A stretch of 64,000 bases of DNA from a bacterium (GCA_023382385.1 JAHDVH010000001.1:365511-429510), one strand, 5' to 3'; counted from the first letter of the stretch, positions 8,298 through 18,505 are shown. The notes: generated from the letters alone by a model not told the origin. Made by a program: numbers and translations.

Positions 8298-10610
8298 TTA
8301 AAAAGTTCTACCAAATTGGAAATGCGGCAACCATTTCCCGCTTCGAATACCACGATAATCGTAATAGTCAAAACCATAACCATAATCAAGTCCGATCATG
8401 CCAATGAAAGGCATGAAAAGCCTCGCTCCGAATCCAATGGATTTGCGCACGTCGGCAGGATTCGTGTCCTCGTACCTTGCCCAGACATTTCCACCCTCTG
8501 CAAAGCTCAGCACGTAAATCGTCGGATTGCGAACTATCGGATACCGAAGTTCGAAGGACTGCTTGAACATGGTCTTTCCACCGACAGGATAGCCGCCGCT
8601 CTGTGGCCCGACATCCCGCTCGTCGTACCCCCTAAGACTTGTCCCCAGCGACAGTCCCGAACCCCCCATAAAGAAATAGTCAAAGTATGGAATGTCTCGC
8701 TGATTCGAACTGAGCAGCTCTACCGCGCCTATTCTTGTATCTGACACAAGCACAAGGTCGCCAAGAATCGGCGAAAACCATTGTGAACCCAATTCCGCTT
8801 TGAAGAACTGGTCATCCCCCAAAAGAGGACCACCCGTTAACTCTGTGCGAAGAGTGTTCACGGAACCTAACGAGGGGAACTCGGCCTCATTACGGCTGTC
8901 ACGTGAAATGATTTGCGTAATCCCTGATGAAACACGAGGATCGTCAGCTACCAGATTCCGCGGATTGCTTGCCTTGAAGTCCTCCGAGAATCTTGAATAT
9001 AGTGTGCGGTCAAGTCGATAAATGTAATCCAGTCTGAAATAGTCATCCGGCCAGCGCAGTCTGCGTCCTACGCGGAGTGTACCACCAATAATATCTTCAT
9101 CAAACCCGTAGTAGCTTCCACCACGATGAGTATCAAAGAAACTACAGCCTACCAGAGTCCGGGTGTTCCGGAACCATGGCTCCGTGAAGCTAATTGTAAA
9201 GGATCGGTACACTCGACCAAAGTTCCAGTCCAGTCCAAACTGCTGGCCATTGCCAAGCAGATTGTTCATTTGAAAACCGACTGAACCAATGAATCCATCA
9301 CGCTGACTGTACCCGGCAGAGACATTTGCCTGGTCAGTTGACTTCTCATCTACATCAATGTAAAGGTCTACTTGGTTCTCGGAAATGGGCACTACATCGG
9401 GTACAACACTTGCAAAGTAATTGAGAATTGTCACTTCACGAATTGAGCGTCTGAGCTTCGAGACGTCAAATGTCTCACCGGGATAGAGAACCAGTTCACG
9501 TCGAATCACCTTCTCTTTAGTCTTAGTGTTTCCAGTGACAAAAATTTGGTTTACTTTGAACTCATTCCCTTCAACAACTTCCATGGTTACATCAACAATT
9601 TGGCTATCTCGTACAGACTCAACCGGGTTTACCGTAGCGTAGATGTAACCACGATCGTAATACATGGATCCTATGTCGGCCATACTTCGATCAAATTCTT
9701 GACGGTTGTACCTCTCACCCGTCTCCACACGCATCTTAGCCGCCAACTCTTCCTGAGTGAACAATCTCTGGCCCGACCAGTTGAATGTCCCGTACTTGAA
9801 AACTGGTCCCTCAGCGATTCGAAAAGTCAGATAGATTCCGCGCTTGTCCTCAGTATATGTGACCGAGTCACTGAGCACTTCTGCGTCTCGAAAGCCTTCA
9901 CTCTGATAGAAAGCCACCAAAGCGAGCTTATCTGCGTCAATCTTCTCGCGTTTATATTCCCCCGACCTGAAGAAAGTCTTCTTGGTTGTGCGAACTCTCT
10001 TTCGCAGCTTCCTGTCTGTGAACGCCTCATTCCCTTCAAATTCGACGCGCCTTACTTTCACCTTGCTGCCTTCGCGTACTTCCAAATCAAGCCTGACACG
10101 ACCGTTGCTCTCAAGCGTATCTTGTTCCACGTGCACTTGTGCCAAAAGAAAACCCATCTCGCTGTACTTCTTTAGCATCGACTCACGCAGACGAGTGACG
10201 TCAGCCGGGCGCACAACTTGTCCGGGACTGAGCTTAAGGAGTGCGTTGAGATCCTCTCCCTTCAGCTTGCGATTTCCACGGATGTCAACGCGTTCGAGCC
10301 GCCTGAACTCTTGAACCTGCACTCGCAGGTATACGCCTTCGGTGGTGCTTCGCTCTTCAATGATCTGAATATCACTGAACAAATTAAGCTTCCAAAGTTG
10401 CTTGATACCTGATTGCACATCATCACCGGTAATCTCCTTCCCAACGGCCAACCCCGAATGAGCCCTTATGAGCCCCGCATCGGTGGAAGAATTTCCCTCA
10501 ATCGAAATGCCCAAAACGCGAAGTTTCTCCTGGGCTTGCGTCGGTACGCTCAAAAGAACAACAGCAACTAATAGGAATAGAAACTGAAGCCTCAATAGAT
10601 TCATGCTCAC
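8298..10610 (-). CDS. bamA: Outer-membrane protein assembly factor BamA
   Basis: BamA inserts beta-barrel proteins into the outer membrane. The 770-residue product has a signal peptide (to about residue 26), five POTRA repeats (about 28-410, each ending with strands such as VDIRGNRKLKG, VEFEGNEAFTD and IFVTGNTKTKE) and an Omp85 beta-barrel (about 420-770). The barrel contains the GFGARLFMPFIG segment and ends in Phe, as expected of a barrel-recognition C-terminus. GTG at 10610 is preceded by GGAG at eight bases; an ATG six bases further in is the alternative start. It follows the TamB-like gene by two bases and precedes the Skp gene. Confidence 0.97.
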   Translation of the reverse strand: MSMNLLRLQFLFLLVAVVLLSVPTQAQEKLRVLGISIEGNSSTDAGLIRAHSGLAVGKEITGDDVQSGIKQLWKLNLFSDIQIIEERSTTEGVYLRVQVQEFRRLERVDIRGNRKLKGEDLNALLKLSPGQVVRPADVTRLRESMLKKYSEMGFLLAQVHVEQDTLESNGRVRLDLEVREGSKVKVRRVEFEGNEAFTDRKLRKRVRTTKKTFFRSGEYKREKIDADKLALVAFYQSEGFRDAEVLSDSVTYTEDKRGIYLTFRIAEGPVFKYGTFNWSGQRLFTQEELAAKMRVETGERYNRQEFDRSMADIGSMYYDRGYIYATVNPVESVRDSQIVDVTMEVVEGNEFKVNQIFVTGNTKTKEKVIRRELVLYPGETFDVSKLRRSIREVTILNYFASVVPDVVPISENQVDLYIDVDEKSTDQANVSAGYSQRDGFIGSVGFQMNNLLGNGQQFGLDWNFGRVYRSFTISFTEPWFRNTRTLVGCSFFDTHRGGSYYGFDEDIIGGTLRVGRRLRWPDDYFRLDYIYRLDRTLYSRFSEDFKASNPRNLVADDPRVSSGITQIISRDSRNEAEFPSLGSVNTLRTELTGGPLLGDDQFFKAELGSQWFSPILGDLVLVSDTRIGAVELLSSNQRDIPYFDYFFMGGSGLSLGTSLRGYDERDVGPQSGGYPVGGKTMFKQSFELRYPIVRNPTIYVLSFAEGGNVWARYEDTNPADVRKSIGFGARLFMPFIGMIGLDYGYGFDYYDYRGIRSGKWLPHFQFGRTF

Positions 10611-10612
10611 GA

Positions 10613-13600
10613 CTACGGCTCCAGGGTAAACGAGTACTTGAGTGCGACAGATTCATCACGGCGTCGACTCGCTTCGTCATATTCAACGGCAAAATCTAGG
10701 ACGAAGTCGCGACTGAGCGGCACCACCCTGTACTGCAAGTTCCAGTAGTGAATCAAGCCCAGTCTGCCTCCTTCAGCCTCTCCGCTCGCTTCCGAGAGTT
10801 CTCCGGTATAGGTGACAAAGACATCGTTGTATAGGTATTTACCGACGGTAACGTGCGAACCTCTTAGTAAACGCACAAATCCCTCAGATTCGAGTGTGTC
10901 AGTCAGAACATTTTCGCGTTGCGCTCTAAACATGCTTGCACTTGGCCCTCCACCTGGCGACAAGGAAATCTGATCCAAAAAAGTTGCCCGTTCCAGTCTT
11001 CGAGAAATCGGATCAAGCCAAATGCGCTTAGCCGCAGACATCGCGGTCCTGGTTAGCAGTTTAGTTGCTTTCCCTTGCGAGAGGTTTGTCAAATCATAAC
11101 CAAGCAGTGCAAGCACCTGCTCAGGATCAGCATAACCATCCGCTTCGAGTACATACGTGACATCCTCAAAACGGCCATACGGAATTCGAGAGTTTGTTTC
11201 CGCGTCGATCTCGTAGATGGTCAGGTACACAGTGACTGTTCTGCCAAGCGAGTCGGCACCGTAGGTCGCCGCCCGCCCGCGCAGGACGGGGAAAATGTCA
11301 GTTTCGTCAAAGTCGGCTCGAAGAGATTCTATCCAGAAAGTCTGGTCCAGGTAGTCGGCACTCCCAGAAGAAGCACTAAGTTGGCCAACAAGTCGCAAAC
11401 TTGAATCAACCAAAGACCCTCGCATATCCAAGGGAGCATCAGTTGGCGTGACGATCGCGTCGACAGAGATGTGATCCAAGTACTCCGCGACGGTTCCCAA
11501 TAACGGATTGGAACCCATTTTAGCAAACAACTCTGAGTCCCTGAACCCCGTAACCTCCACATCATAGTGCAACCCGGTGCCTATGCCAATGTCTAAATCC
11601 CAGTATGCCTCGTAAAGACGATCAACAAGCCATTTGGTGACTGGTCGCATAGTTCCCCCCCCATAAGAGAGAAAAGGAAAGGCGAATCGCCCGTCTCGAA
11701 TGAAAGCATCACCCGCAATTAGCAATCGAGTTGAATCAAGTGCGGAGATTGTAAGGCCATCAAGATCGCCTGTTCCTGAAGAAAGGCGGCACAACCACTC
11801 CGGCTTCATGAAGCCCGGAAGTCGCACGAGGGCCCCCTGAGCTGCGGTCGAGATGTGCAGAATACCAAGCTCAATTCGCGGCGACGGGATAACCAGTGGC
11901 GAAAGATTCTCGACGGCTTTGCTTCCGGACGGCAAGAAATCCAATCGAAGGTAGTCAGCACCTTCGTCAACTTGTAGGAAGCCATTACTCACGTTGCCGT
12001 CGGCATTCAGAATGACATTCGCATTGAATCCCAGAATACCCGGTGCAGCCGGAGGGTAGGTAAACTTCCCTTCATTTACCTCAAGTCTCCCCCCCCTGAA
12101 TTCCGGCCTATCCCACGTTCCACCGAAGTCTATTCGCAAAGAACTGTTGCTTCCGGCGGAGGTAAAATCCGCGTCAACCTGCTGTAGAAGATCAAGAAAA
12201 TCACCCTGGCCTTCGAGCAGTGCTTGGAACTTCCCGCCTTTAACAGGCACCGTCATCATCTCCGCGTAGAAACGATACTTATCCGCCTTTGAAAACGAGA
12301 GTTGAGGTATCGCAAGCAGTCTTGTGCCGTCAGGCTCAGTGGTTAGAGTCGCGTCAACTGCGAGCCTGTCAATGGTTAACTCGCCAAATAGCTCCCCGTT
12401 CGTCACACGCATGCTTGCAAGAACTTCGGGCGACTTGAGGGAACCCGTGATCAAGACATCGCCCTCAAGTTGGCCACTGACGAGTCCACCACGACCGGTC
12501 AAAGCTTGAATGAAGTCCGAACACTCCGACGTTGGGAAACTTGCACGCAAATCGACATGTTCACTCGACAGATCGAGATTCCCTTCCATTTCGATGATGC
12601 TTCGCACACCACGACCAAAAGTGAAGTGCAAGGAATCCACTATTGTGTGACGGCTTCTTAACGTCAGAAGCCCCCAATAGCCCGGCAAACCCTGCGCCTT
12701 GCCTTCGATTAGACTCAAATCAGCAAACCAGTCAAGTGAGTCTACTTTACCGTCGACCGTCAGTTCTCCCGATACTAACCCCAACAGATTCCACTTTTCT
12801 GCCAAACTCGAAACAATAGGCATCTTTGCAAGGGGCAGCGCATCGATGGAGAGCTGCAGGTCAAGGACAGTCGGATCAAGGGAGACGAAGCCGCTTAGGA
12901 GGCCTGCTTCATCAATATACAGATCCACAATCTCAATCTGCTTTTCGCGGACCATCACTACACCGCGACCGAAGAAACCATCCCCTCTTCCCGTCTTCCC
13001 CTTCCACGCACCGTTCAGCTCGTAAGTTCGCTCGGCTTGCCGCGCATAGCCACCGTTAAACTGAAGTTCGCTCAAGACCTCCGAGACCACGCTACTTGAA
13101 GTTGAATCGCTTGTAACATCGATTTCAAGGTAGCCACTTGCCTCATCACCGGCAAAGTATACATTCAGAAACTGAACATCAGACAAAATGCTTTCAAGCG
13201 CAGGATACGCGATCGGGACAAGCGTATGCAGATTCTGAACTCGCGCAGTAACAAAGTCACCGCCCAGAGTTACCGTGACACCTCCTGTCCGTCCACTTGC
13301 ATCAGCAAATTCTACAGTGACGGCACTGTCAGAATATCTCAGTTTCCCATTACCGCTAACTCTATCTGATGAGTCGCGCGCAATCCACTCAATGATTGGT
13401 GCGGAGATCCCGCCAGACAGATGAACATCCACTCGCTGCAAAGTGCTTGTAGAGCCAAACAGATCTGGCATACTATCAACAACCAGCGTCACATTTGATT
13501 CTACTTGTGGATTTGCTCCAAAAGTGTATACGCCCGATCCGCTTATTCTTCCAATTTCAGATCCGCACGACATCGAGAGGACGTTTATGCTGTCCTTCGC

Positions 13601-14776
13601 AAAGCTCAGTTCAGATAGGAACGACCGAAAGACAGTCTTGCCGATTATGAGCGATTCAGAAGCGACCGTTGCGTGAATGAGTGGCAGCCTTGCGGTACCT
13701 GAAATGCTGGCCGAGACTTGCGCCGAACCGGAAACTACCGTTTTCCCCGCGTAAAAAACCTCCATCATCGACCGTGAATCTACCAACGCGGAAATGCTGC
13801 CTTTTAATCGTAGCGAGTCAGCAAAGGTGATAGATCCATGAAGACTCGCAGAGAAACCACGCCCCAAAATCTCTACTTCGTCCGCTCGCAACTCGGTACC
13901 TTCGAGCAGCAGACTCAGATCGGGTATAAAATAGCTGTTTCCGCTAACAATCGCTTCAATGCTGGAAAGCTGTACTCGACCTGAAACATCTAAGTTGCCT
14001 TCTGACTGCTGGAGTCGTACAACAACCTCCCCACCGTTCGAAGACAAATCGACAGGCACAAGACGCCCGAAGTCTAGTTCACCATCCGACAACTCAAACG
14101 ACGCCGTGATGTCCAGTTCACTATAAGCAGGGAAAATACTTCCGTCCACTCGAACTCCGAACGAGACAGGAAGCCCCCCCCGCCCATACGACTCTATTCT
14201 GAATTCGCCTGCCTGCGCCTGGGATAGATAACCACGCAACTCCCTTAGCCCAGTAATAACCGAGTCCTCCACCAGAAACAAGACTTGCCCGTTTTCGAAG
14301 GATAACGCGTGAAGGCTGTCTGTTCGCGCGAGCAACTCGAATAATCCATCAGGAATCGAACTCGTATTCGCTTTCGGACTATCACTCCCCCCAATGGCAA
14401 TCGTAAGTTCGGGCCCAACCACATGTACGCTTCTGAATACTCGCTCAATCGTTCCCGGCTGCGCAAAAACTATTAAGGGATCAATCCCCACGTCGATATG
14501 TCGAATAGAAAGCCGCGATCCGCGGTCATCGAGCGGTAAAACGATATCCCACATTCTAACATATCGCCAGCCGATCTCAACATCACCGCAGATTGCTTCG
14601 GTCCCGAGTTTTGCAACGAGGATTTCGGTTAGCCTTGCTGCTGCTTCCTGATTGATCAAAGCTCTCGGAAACAGGACAACTGTTGCCAGCATGAGCGCAA
14701 AGAAACTTACTAAAGTCCAGACAACACGCCGCCACCCGCGTCTCAATCTCGCGACTCTTCCGCCGTCTTCATCCAC
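10613..14776 (-). CDS. tamB: TamB-like (DUF490/AsmA-like) envelope protein
   Basis: The 1387-residue product has one membrane helix near the N-terminus (about 18-38) followed by a very long region of beta-rich repeats (patterns such as V.GSAQVSAS.SGTARLP and L.GSI.F.DSLRL.G) typical of TamB/AsmA proteins, which form a hydrophobic groove spanning the periplasm. The last 350 residues (from about 1030) resemble the DUF490 domain, with segments like YLDHISVDAIVTP. TamB relatives help move phospholipids or barrel proteins to the outer membrane. It lies directly upstream of bamA, which supports a role with an Omp85 partner. No separate tamA is present. The family is well supported; the cargo is not known. 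Confidence 0.88.
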   Translation of the reverse strand: MDEDGGRVARLRRGWRRVVWTLVSFFALMLATVVLFPRALINQEAAARLTEILVAKLGTEAICGDVEIGWRYVRMWDIVLPLDDRGSRLSIRHIDVGIDPLIVFAQPGTIERVFRSVHVVGPELTIAIGGSDSPKANTSSIPDGLFELLARTDSLHALSFENGQVLFLVEDSVITGLRELRGYLSQAQAGEFRIESYGRGGLPVSFGVRVDGSIFPAYSELDITASFELSDGELDFGRLVPVDLSSNGGEVVVRLQQSEGNLDVSGRVQLSSIEAIVSGNSYFIPDLSLLLEGTELRADEVEILGRGFSASLHGSITFADSLRLKGSISALVDSRSMMEVFYAGKTVVSGSAQVSASISGTARLPLIHATVASESLIIGKTVFRSFLSELSFAKDSINVLSMSCGSEIGRISGSGVYTFGANPQVESNVTLVVDSMPDLFGSTSTLQRVDVHLSGGISAPIIEWIARDSSDRVSGNGKLRYSDSAVTVEFADASGRTGGVTVTLGGDFVTARVQNLHTLVPIAYPALESILSDVQFLNVYFAGDEASGYLEIDVTSDSTSSSVVSEVLSELQFNGGYARQAERTYELNGAWKGKTGRGDGFFGRGVVMVREKQIEIVDLYIDEAGLLSGFVSLDPTVLDLQLSIDALPLAKMPIVSSLAEKWNLLGLVSGELTVDGKVDSLDWFADLSLIEGKAQGLPGYWGLLTLRSRHTIVDSLHFTFGRGVRSIIEMEGNLDLSSEHVDLRASFPTSECSDFIQALTGRGGLVSGQLEGDVLITGSLKSPEVLASMRVTNGELFGELTIDRLAVDATLTTEPDGTRLLAIPQLSFSKADKYRFYAEMMTVPVKGGKFQALLEGQGDFLDLLQQVDADFTSAGSNSSLRIDFGGTWDRPEFRGGRLEVNEGKFTYPPAAPGILGFNANVILNADGNVSNGFLQVDEGADYLRLDFLPSGSKAVENLSPLVIPSPRIELGILHISTAAQGALVRLPGFMKPEWLCRLSSGTGDLDGLTISALDSTRLLIAGDAFIRDGRFAFPFLSYGGGTMRPVTKWLVDRLYEAYWDLDIGIGTGLHYDVEVTGFRDSELFAKMGSNPLLGTVAEYLDHISVDAIVTPTDAPLDMRGSLVDSSLRLVGQLSASSGSADYLDQTFWIESLRADFDETDIFPVLRGRAATYGADSLGRTVTVYLTIYEIDAETNSRIPYGRFEDVTYVLEADGYADPEQVLALLGYDLTNLSQGKATKLLTRTAMSAAKRIWLDPISRRLERATFLDQISLSPGGGPSASMFRAQRENVLTDTLESEGFVRLLRGSHVTVGKYLYNDVFVTYTGELSEASGEAEGGRLGLIHYWNLQYRVVPLSRDFVLDFAVEYDEASRRRDESVALKYSFTLEP

Positions 14777-14782
14777 AACTCA

Positions 14783-15448
14783 TTACCAGTCAAAAAGTGA
14801 TGCTGGCTCTACCAAGCGATTGGCAAACTGGCGAGACAAAACCTGATTCACTTTGCCTTCGCCTAATGTATTAAGGGATTTTTTGCAAATGACAATCGGC
14901 AGTTCTGTCGCGTTGAGTTCCATGCCAATGACAACGCCAGCCTTGCCTCTCGACTCAAGAAACAGCGAACTGGTAGGAGACGCTACATAGTTCGGTGACG
15001 CAGGTCCCGCGTACGCGACGAGATTTCCACGAGCATCCGCAACTTCTATTCTACGAATTCTCTGCGCTACTTCAAGAGCAAGTTCGCGTGCTAAAGAGTT
15101 TCCTTTTGCGCAGAGCAGACCGCCCAAAGTCTTTCGATCTCCTTGATAATTCTCGCCCAACAAAGTGCTCAAAGAGATTCCAGACTCGATATGAAGAAAG
15201 CCACTGTCCAATCTGCTTGCCGAGTGCATTCGCAAAGTGGACAATGCAAGAGTTCTGTCACGCTTCAACTCATGGTTTGGAGCGAAGGAACTTCCGGAGC
15301 CCATCGGCAAAACGTTGAAGCCGTGATCCGCACAAACCATAATAATCTCAAGCACGGCCTCAACTGCGATCGGCGCAACAACGGGGTACGGCTCGGATTG
15401 CATCAATCCAAACCTTCTGTCTGCAAGTAGCTGTGTCCAATCAGGCAT
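14783..15448 (-). CDS. Short FAD-binding (PCMH-type) protein
   Basis: The 221-residue product resembles the FAD-binding domain of FAD-linked oxidases such as GlcE. Features include PMGSGSSF (the flavin pyrophosphate loop), HIESGISLSTLLGEN, KTLGGLLCAKGN and a strand pair around RRIEVADARGNLV. It stops shortly after this domain, so the substrate domain that completes GlcE (about 350 residues) or MurB is missing. I chose ATG 15448, whose codon overlaps the uppS stop and has AAAGG upstream; an in-frame upstream start would overlap uppS by 53 bases. It sits between uppS and tamB. Function unknown: it could be an oxidase subunit working with a separate partner, or a decayed gene, though the frame is intact. 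Confidence 0.65.
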   Translation of the reverse strand: MPDWTQLLADRRFGLMQSEPYPVVAPIAVEAVLEIIMVCADHGFNVLPMGSGSSFAPNHELKRDRTLALSTLRMHSASRLDSGFLHIESGISLSTLLGENYQGDRKTLGGLLCAKGNSLARELALEVAQRIRRIEVADARGNLVAYAGPASPNYVASPTSSLFLESRGKAGVVIGMELNATELPIVICKKSLNTLGEGKVNQVLSRQFANRLVEPASLFDW

Positions 15449-16139
15449 CGTTTGCCTTTGGTCGTGCGCCGTACCTTCGTTCACGTTGCGCATACTCGTT
15501 AAGCGCCAACATCAATTGCTCGCGGCGAAAGTCTGGCCAAAGTGTGGGAGTTACGACGAGTTCAGCGTATGCGGACTGCCAAAGCAGAAAGTTCGACAAT
15601 CGCATTTCACCGGAAGTGCGGACAATTAAGTCGGGATCTGGGATACCCTTGGTATATAGTGCTTTCGAGAGCATCGTTTCATCAACCTTGGTCGCGCCGG
15701 ATTCCATCAAATGGTTTACGGCGTCCAGAATCTCCTGTCGCGCACCGTAAGCTATTGCCAGCACAAGGTGAAGACCTGTGTTTTCCTTCAAAGTTTCTAC
15801 TGCGGATTCAAGCGCCCTACGCGTTCTATCGGGAACATGGTCTAGCCTGCCGATCACACTAAGACGAACGTTATTTTCAAGCAGATTGCGTACTTCACGG
15901 CCGATAGTTGTCACCAAGAGCGTCATCAACGCATCAACCTCGGACTTGGTGCGGTTGAAATTCTCCGTCGAAAATGTGTACAGAGTGAGCACTTCAATTC
16001 CCAATTCCCCGCATACTCTCACGATCTCTCTTGCTGAACGAACACCTTCGCGATGACCTGCCACGCGCGTTAGCCCCCGTGCTTTTGCCCATCGGCCATT
16101 TCCGTCCATTATGATTGCAACATGTCGCGGGACAGACAT
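15441..16139 (-). CDS. uppS: Undecaprenyl diphosphate synthase (cis-prenyltransferase)
   Basis: UppS condenses isopentenyl diphosphate onto farnesyl diphosphate to make the C55 carrier used for peptidoglycan and O-antigen. From ATG 16139 the protein is 232 residues. It begins MSVPRHVAIIMDGNGRWAK, with the catalytic Asp in DGNGRWA at residue 12, then RVAGHREGV, TLYTFSTENFNR and the C-terminal DPDLIVRTSGEMRLSNFLLWQ with the conserved RTSGE and SNFLLW. An in-frame GTG at 16172 would add 11 residues and overlap the upstream TPR gene; the ATG is preferred because it matches family N-termini and follows an AGGA/CTGAG region. The gene shares an operon with dxr and pairs functionally with uppP at 34884-35678. 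Confidence 0.96.
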   Translation of the reverse strand: MSVPRHVAIIMDGNGRWAKARGLTRVAGHREGVRSAREIVRVCGELGIEVLTLYTFSTENFNRTKSEVDALMTLLVTTIGREVRNLLENNVRLSVIGRLDHVPDRTRRALESAVETLKENTGLHLVLAIAYGARQEILDAVNHLMESGATKVDETMLSKALYTKGIPDPDLIVRTSGEMRLSNFLLWQSAYAELVVTPTLWPDFRREQLMLALNEYAQRERRYGARPKANDA

Positions 16140-16149
16140 TCGATCTAAC

Positions 16150-17463
16150 TCAGTTTCCTGAGAGCTTCTCACCCTTCTTGACGGCGGTTGCCCCTTCCTC
16201 GTTCTTACCGAGACGAATCAGTGCGATTCCATAGTTAATCCATGCAGCCCCATCATCCGGATCATTGTCCTTGATAGTACCGAACTTCTCAGCTGCCTTA
16301 TTCCAATCACCAAATTTGTCACCTTCAAGATAAATTAGGCCTTGAGTAAACAGCACATCGCGATCAGCGGGCGATCTGGTCAAATACTCATCGAAGGCCT
16401 GAAGTGCAGCGGCCGTGTCCTTAAGTTGGAGATTGAACTGCCCAATATAGTATAGAATGTTCTCATCGCTCGGGTTCGATTCCTTAGCCATGTCCAGCGC
16501 CCTTAACGCAACGCGCTTTAGCGAATCCCGTGAAGATTCTGTCAGACTTTGCTCGTTGGCCATGGTTGCGAGCGAGAAAGCCTTATACTGCACGGCTTCG
16601 ATTGAACCGGGGTCATCCGCAAGCATTTTATCAGCAATAGCCAAAGTATTCACATAATCTTCGGAGGCATAAAAATACTGAATCAACTGAAGACGAGCAT
16701 ACTCTCGATTCGTTTTGTAATTCTCCGGTTCCTCTGACTTCAAATTTGAGTTCTCAAGAGCCTCAAGCGCCTCATTCCAAGCTTTAACGTATTGGTCATC
16801 CTTGACCTTGAATCCAAGCAATTGTGCGAACACAAAGCGACTGCTCCAGTGCTTCGGATCAAGCATTATGGATGTTTGCGCTGCTTCCAATCCTGTTTCC
16901 AAGACTCGGGTTTGAAAAGCAGAGAATATCGAATCGGCAGCCTCATCGTCGCTCAGGAAGACTGCTTTGACATCCTCTTTTAGGCCAATTCGATCTGCTA
17001 TGGCAGTTCGCTCATTATTCTCAAATGATTGCGCATTTGCCCGGTAAGCTGAGTCGGTCGCCACAGCCTTACTATAGAATTCCCACCAATAGTCCTGAAG
17101 CAGCGTATCGATCTTCTTGATCAGCTTCTTTGCCTTCTTGTCATCACTCATGCTGCGAACTGCGTCAAAATCAGTCACCATTCGTTCGAGCAACGCGCGT
17201 TGCGGATCTACTGCATCACCAGCAAGCTTCTTTCGTAAACCAACCTGCTCGTCATCCATTGCAATCAGACCAAGTATTTCACCGCGCTCAAAGAGTACGT
17301 CTGCATTGCCCGGTTCCTCGACGACAGCCTCATCATAAAACTGAATTGATTTGGCAATTTCGCCTTGTTTCTTGTAGATCCGCGCCGACGTTAGCGCGAC
17401 TCCCGCAAATGTGGATGTCGCGGTTAAGACTGTAAGAAGTGTTGCTAAGAAAGTACGATGCAT
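16150..17463 (-). CDS. Exported TPR-repeat protein
   Basis: From ATG 17463 the product is 437 residues. It starts with a signal peptide (MHRTFLATLLTVLTATSTFAG) and carries TPR units at the N-terminal end (about 25-60) and throughout the C-terminal half (about 300-430, for example AALQAFDEYLTRSPADRDVLF and EGDKFGDWNKAAEKF). The middle is helical and acidic. AAGAAGGA lies about eight bases before this ATG; an in-frame start nine codons upstream lacks such a site and would spoil the signal peptide. Expected in the periplasm as an interaction scaffold. It lies between mtnA and uppS. The C-terminal segment GVALIRLGKNEEGATAVKKGEK-like pattern is a final TPR. Partner unknown. Confidence 0.82.
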   Translation of the reverse strand: MHRTFLATLLTVLTATSTFAGVALTSARIYKKQGEIAKSIQFYDEAVVEEPGNADVLFERGEILGLIAMDDEQVGLRKKLAGDAVDPQRALLERMVTDFDAVRSMSDDKKAKKLIKKIDTLLQDYWWEFYSKAVATDSAYRANAQSFENNERTAIADRIGLKEDVKAVFLSDDEAADSIFSAFQTRVLETGLEAAQTSIMLDPKHWSSRFVFAQLLGFKVKDDQYVKAWNEALEALENSNLKSEEPENYKTNREYARLQLIQYFYASEDYVNTLAIADKMLADDPGSIEAVQYKAFSLATMANEQSLTESSRDSLKRVALRALDMAKESNPSDENILYYIGQFNLQLKDTAAALQAFDEYLTRSPADRDVLFTQGLIYLEGDKFGDWNKAAEKFGTIKDNDPDDGAAWINYGIALIRLGKNEEGATAVKKGEKLSGN

Positions 17464-17506
17464 ACCAATATCCTTCTTGAAGGAAACCAATATTTTGGGA
17501 GAAACT

Positions 17507-18505
17507 CTAATCTGTGAATCGAAACGGCGGCATGTGTACGCCGTGTTCGGTAATTATTGAATGGATCATGTGTGCCGGAGTGACATCAAATGCAGGATTC
17601 CAGACTTTCGCACGCTTGAGAGACTTAAGCCCCGGAGTGCAACGCATGACTTCATTGGCATCCCGTTCTTCGATTTGAATCTCTGTCCCGGACTCAAGAG
17701 TATAGTCAAACGTAGAAGTCGGCGCAACAACGTGAAACGGGATTCCGAAATTAGATGCTGCTGTCGCGACGCCAAGTGTCCCAATCTTGTTGCTTGTATC
17801 GCCGTTTCTCGCAATTCGATCAGCACCGACAAACACTCGTTGCACTTTGCCCGAATTCATCAGCGAGGCGACCATATTGTCGCAAATGAGAGTAACGGGA
17901 ATTCGCTCCTTCACGCATTCCCAGACAGTCAATCTGGCGCCCTGTCCGACAGGCCGTGTTTCACAGGCAAATACTTCTCGAATCTTCTTTGACTTGTATC
18001 CTTCGCGGATGACACCAAGAGCAGTGCCGATTCCTCCCGTTGCAAGCGCCCCTGTGTTGCAATAGGTTAGTACGTTCTCTGACTCACTGAGCAGTGTTAG
18101 ACCTGCTTTGGCCATCGCAGAGCAAGCCGCGGCATCTTCTGCATGAATCGACTTAGCCTCACGAAGGATCGCTGCGCCTTGCACGCTCTCCGCACGCTCA
18201 ACAATTGCTTTCATGCGTTTAAGCGCCAAAAATAGATTGTAGCCAGTAGGTCTCGTCCTCCGAAGTCTCTCTATCGCGACCAGCAGGCTTTCGCGATTTG
18301 CGCGCGGTCGCAGCGCTTCGACTGCGACGCCGTAAGCTGCGGCGATTCCAATCGCGGGCGCACCGCGTATTGCAAGGCGCTCTATTGCCGTTGCAACGGC
18401 TTCAGCGCTTCTCGCTGTTATCCACTTCTCTTGCTTGGGCAGTAACCTCTGATCGAGAATTTGCAGCTCACCTTTGAACCACTTCAGTGCTACGACTTTA
18501 CTCAT
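17507..18505 (-). CDS. mtnA: Methylthioribose-1-phosphate isomerase
   Basis: MtnA converts 5-methylthioribose 1-phosphate to the ribulose form in methionine salvage. The 332-residue protein, of normal length, carries IRGAPAIGIAAAYG (about 46-59), CNTGALATGGIGTALGVI (about 149-166, with the conserved Cys), and VFVGADRIARNGDTSNKIG (about 224-242), in which Asp of GADRI is the proposed catalytic acid. The related eIF2B-alpha subunit lacks this combination. It overlaps the PfkB-type kinase by four bases. No other methionine-salvage gene is in the window. In some bacteria the same enzyme acts on 5-deoxyribose 1-phosphate, so the substrate is not fixed by sequence. Confidence 0.93.
   Translation of the reverse strand: MSKVVALKWFKGELQILDQRLLPKQEKWITARSAEAVATAIERLAIRGAPAIGIAAAYGVAVEALRPRANRESLLVAIERLRRTRPTGYNLFLALKRMKAIVERAESVQGAAILREAKSIHAEDAAACSAMAKAGLTLLSESENVLTYCNTGALATGGIGTALGVIREGYKSKKIREVFACETRPVGQGARLTVWECVKERIPVTLICDNMVASLMNSGKVQRVFVGADRIARNGDTSNKIGTLGVATAASNFGIPFHVVAPTSTFDYTLESGTEIQIEERDANEVMRCTPGLKSLKRAKVWNPAFDVTPAHMIHSIITEHGVHMPPFRFTD

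Noticed and set aside
12699-13059. Several plus-strand open frames opposite tamB, lpx and pheT genes
   Set aside because: They are antisense shadows of strongly supported genes, without ribosome sites or recognisable domains.
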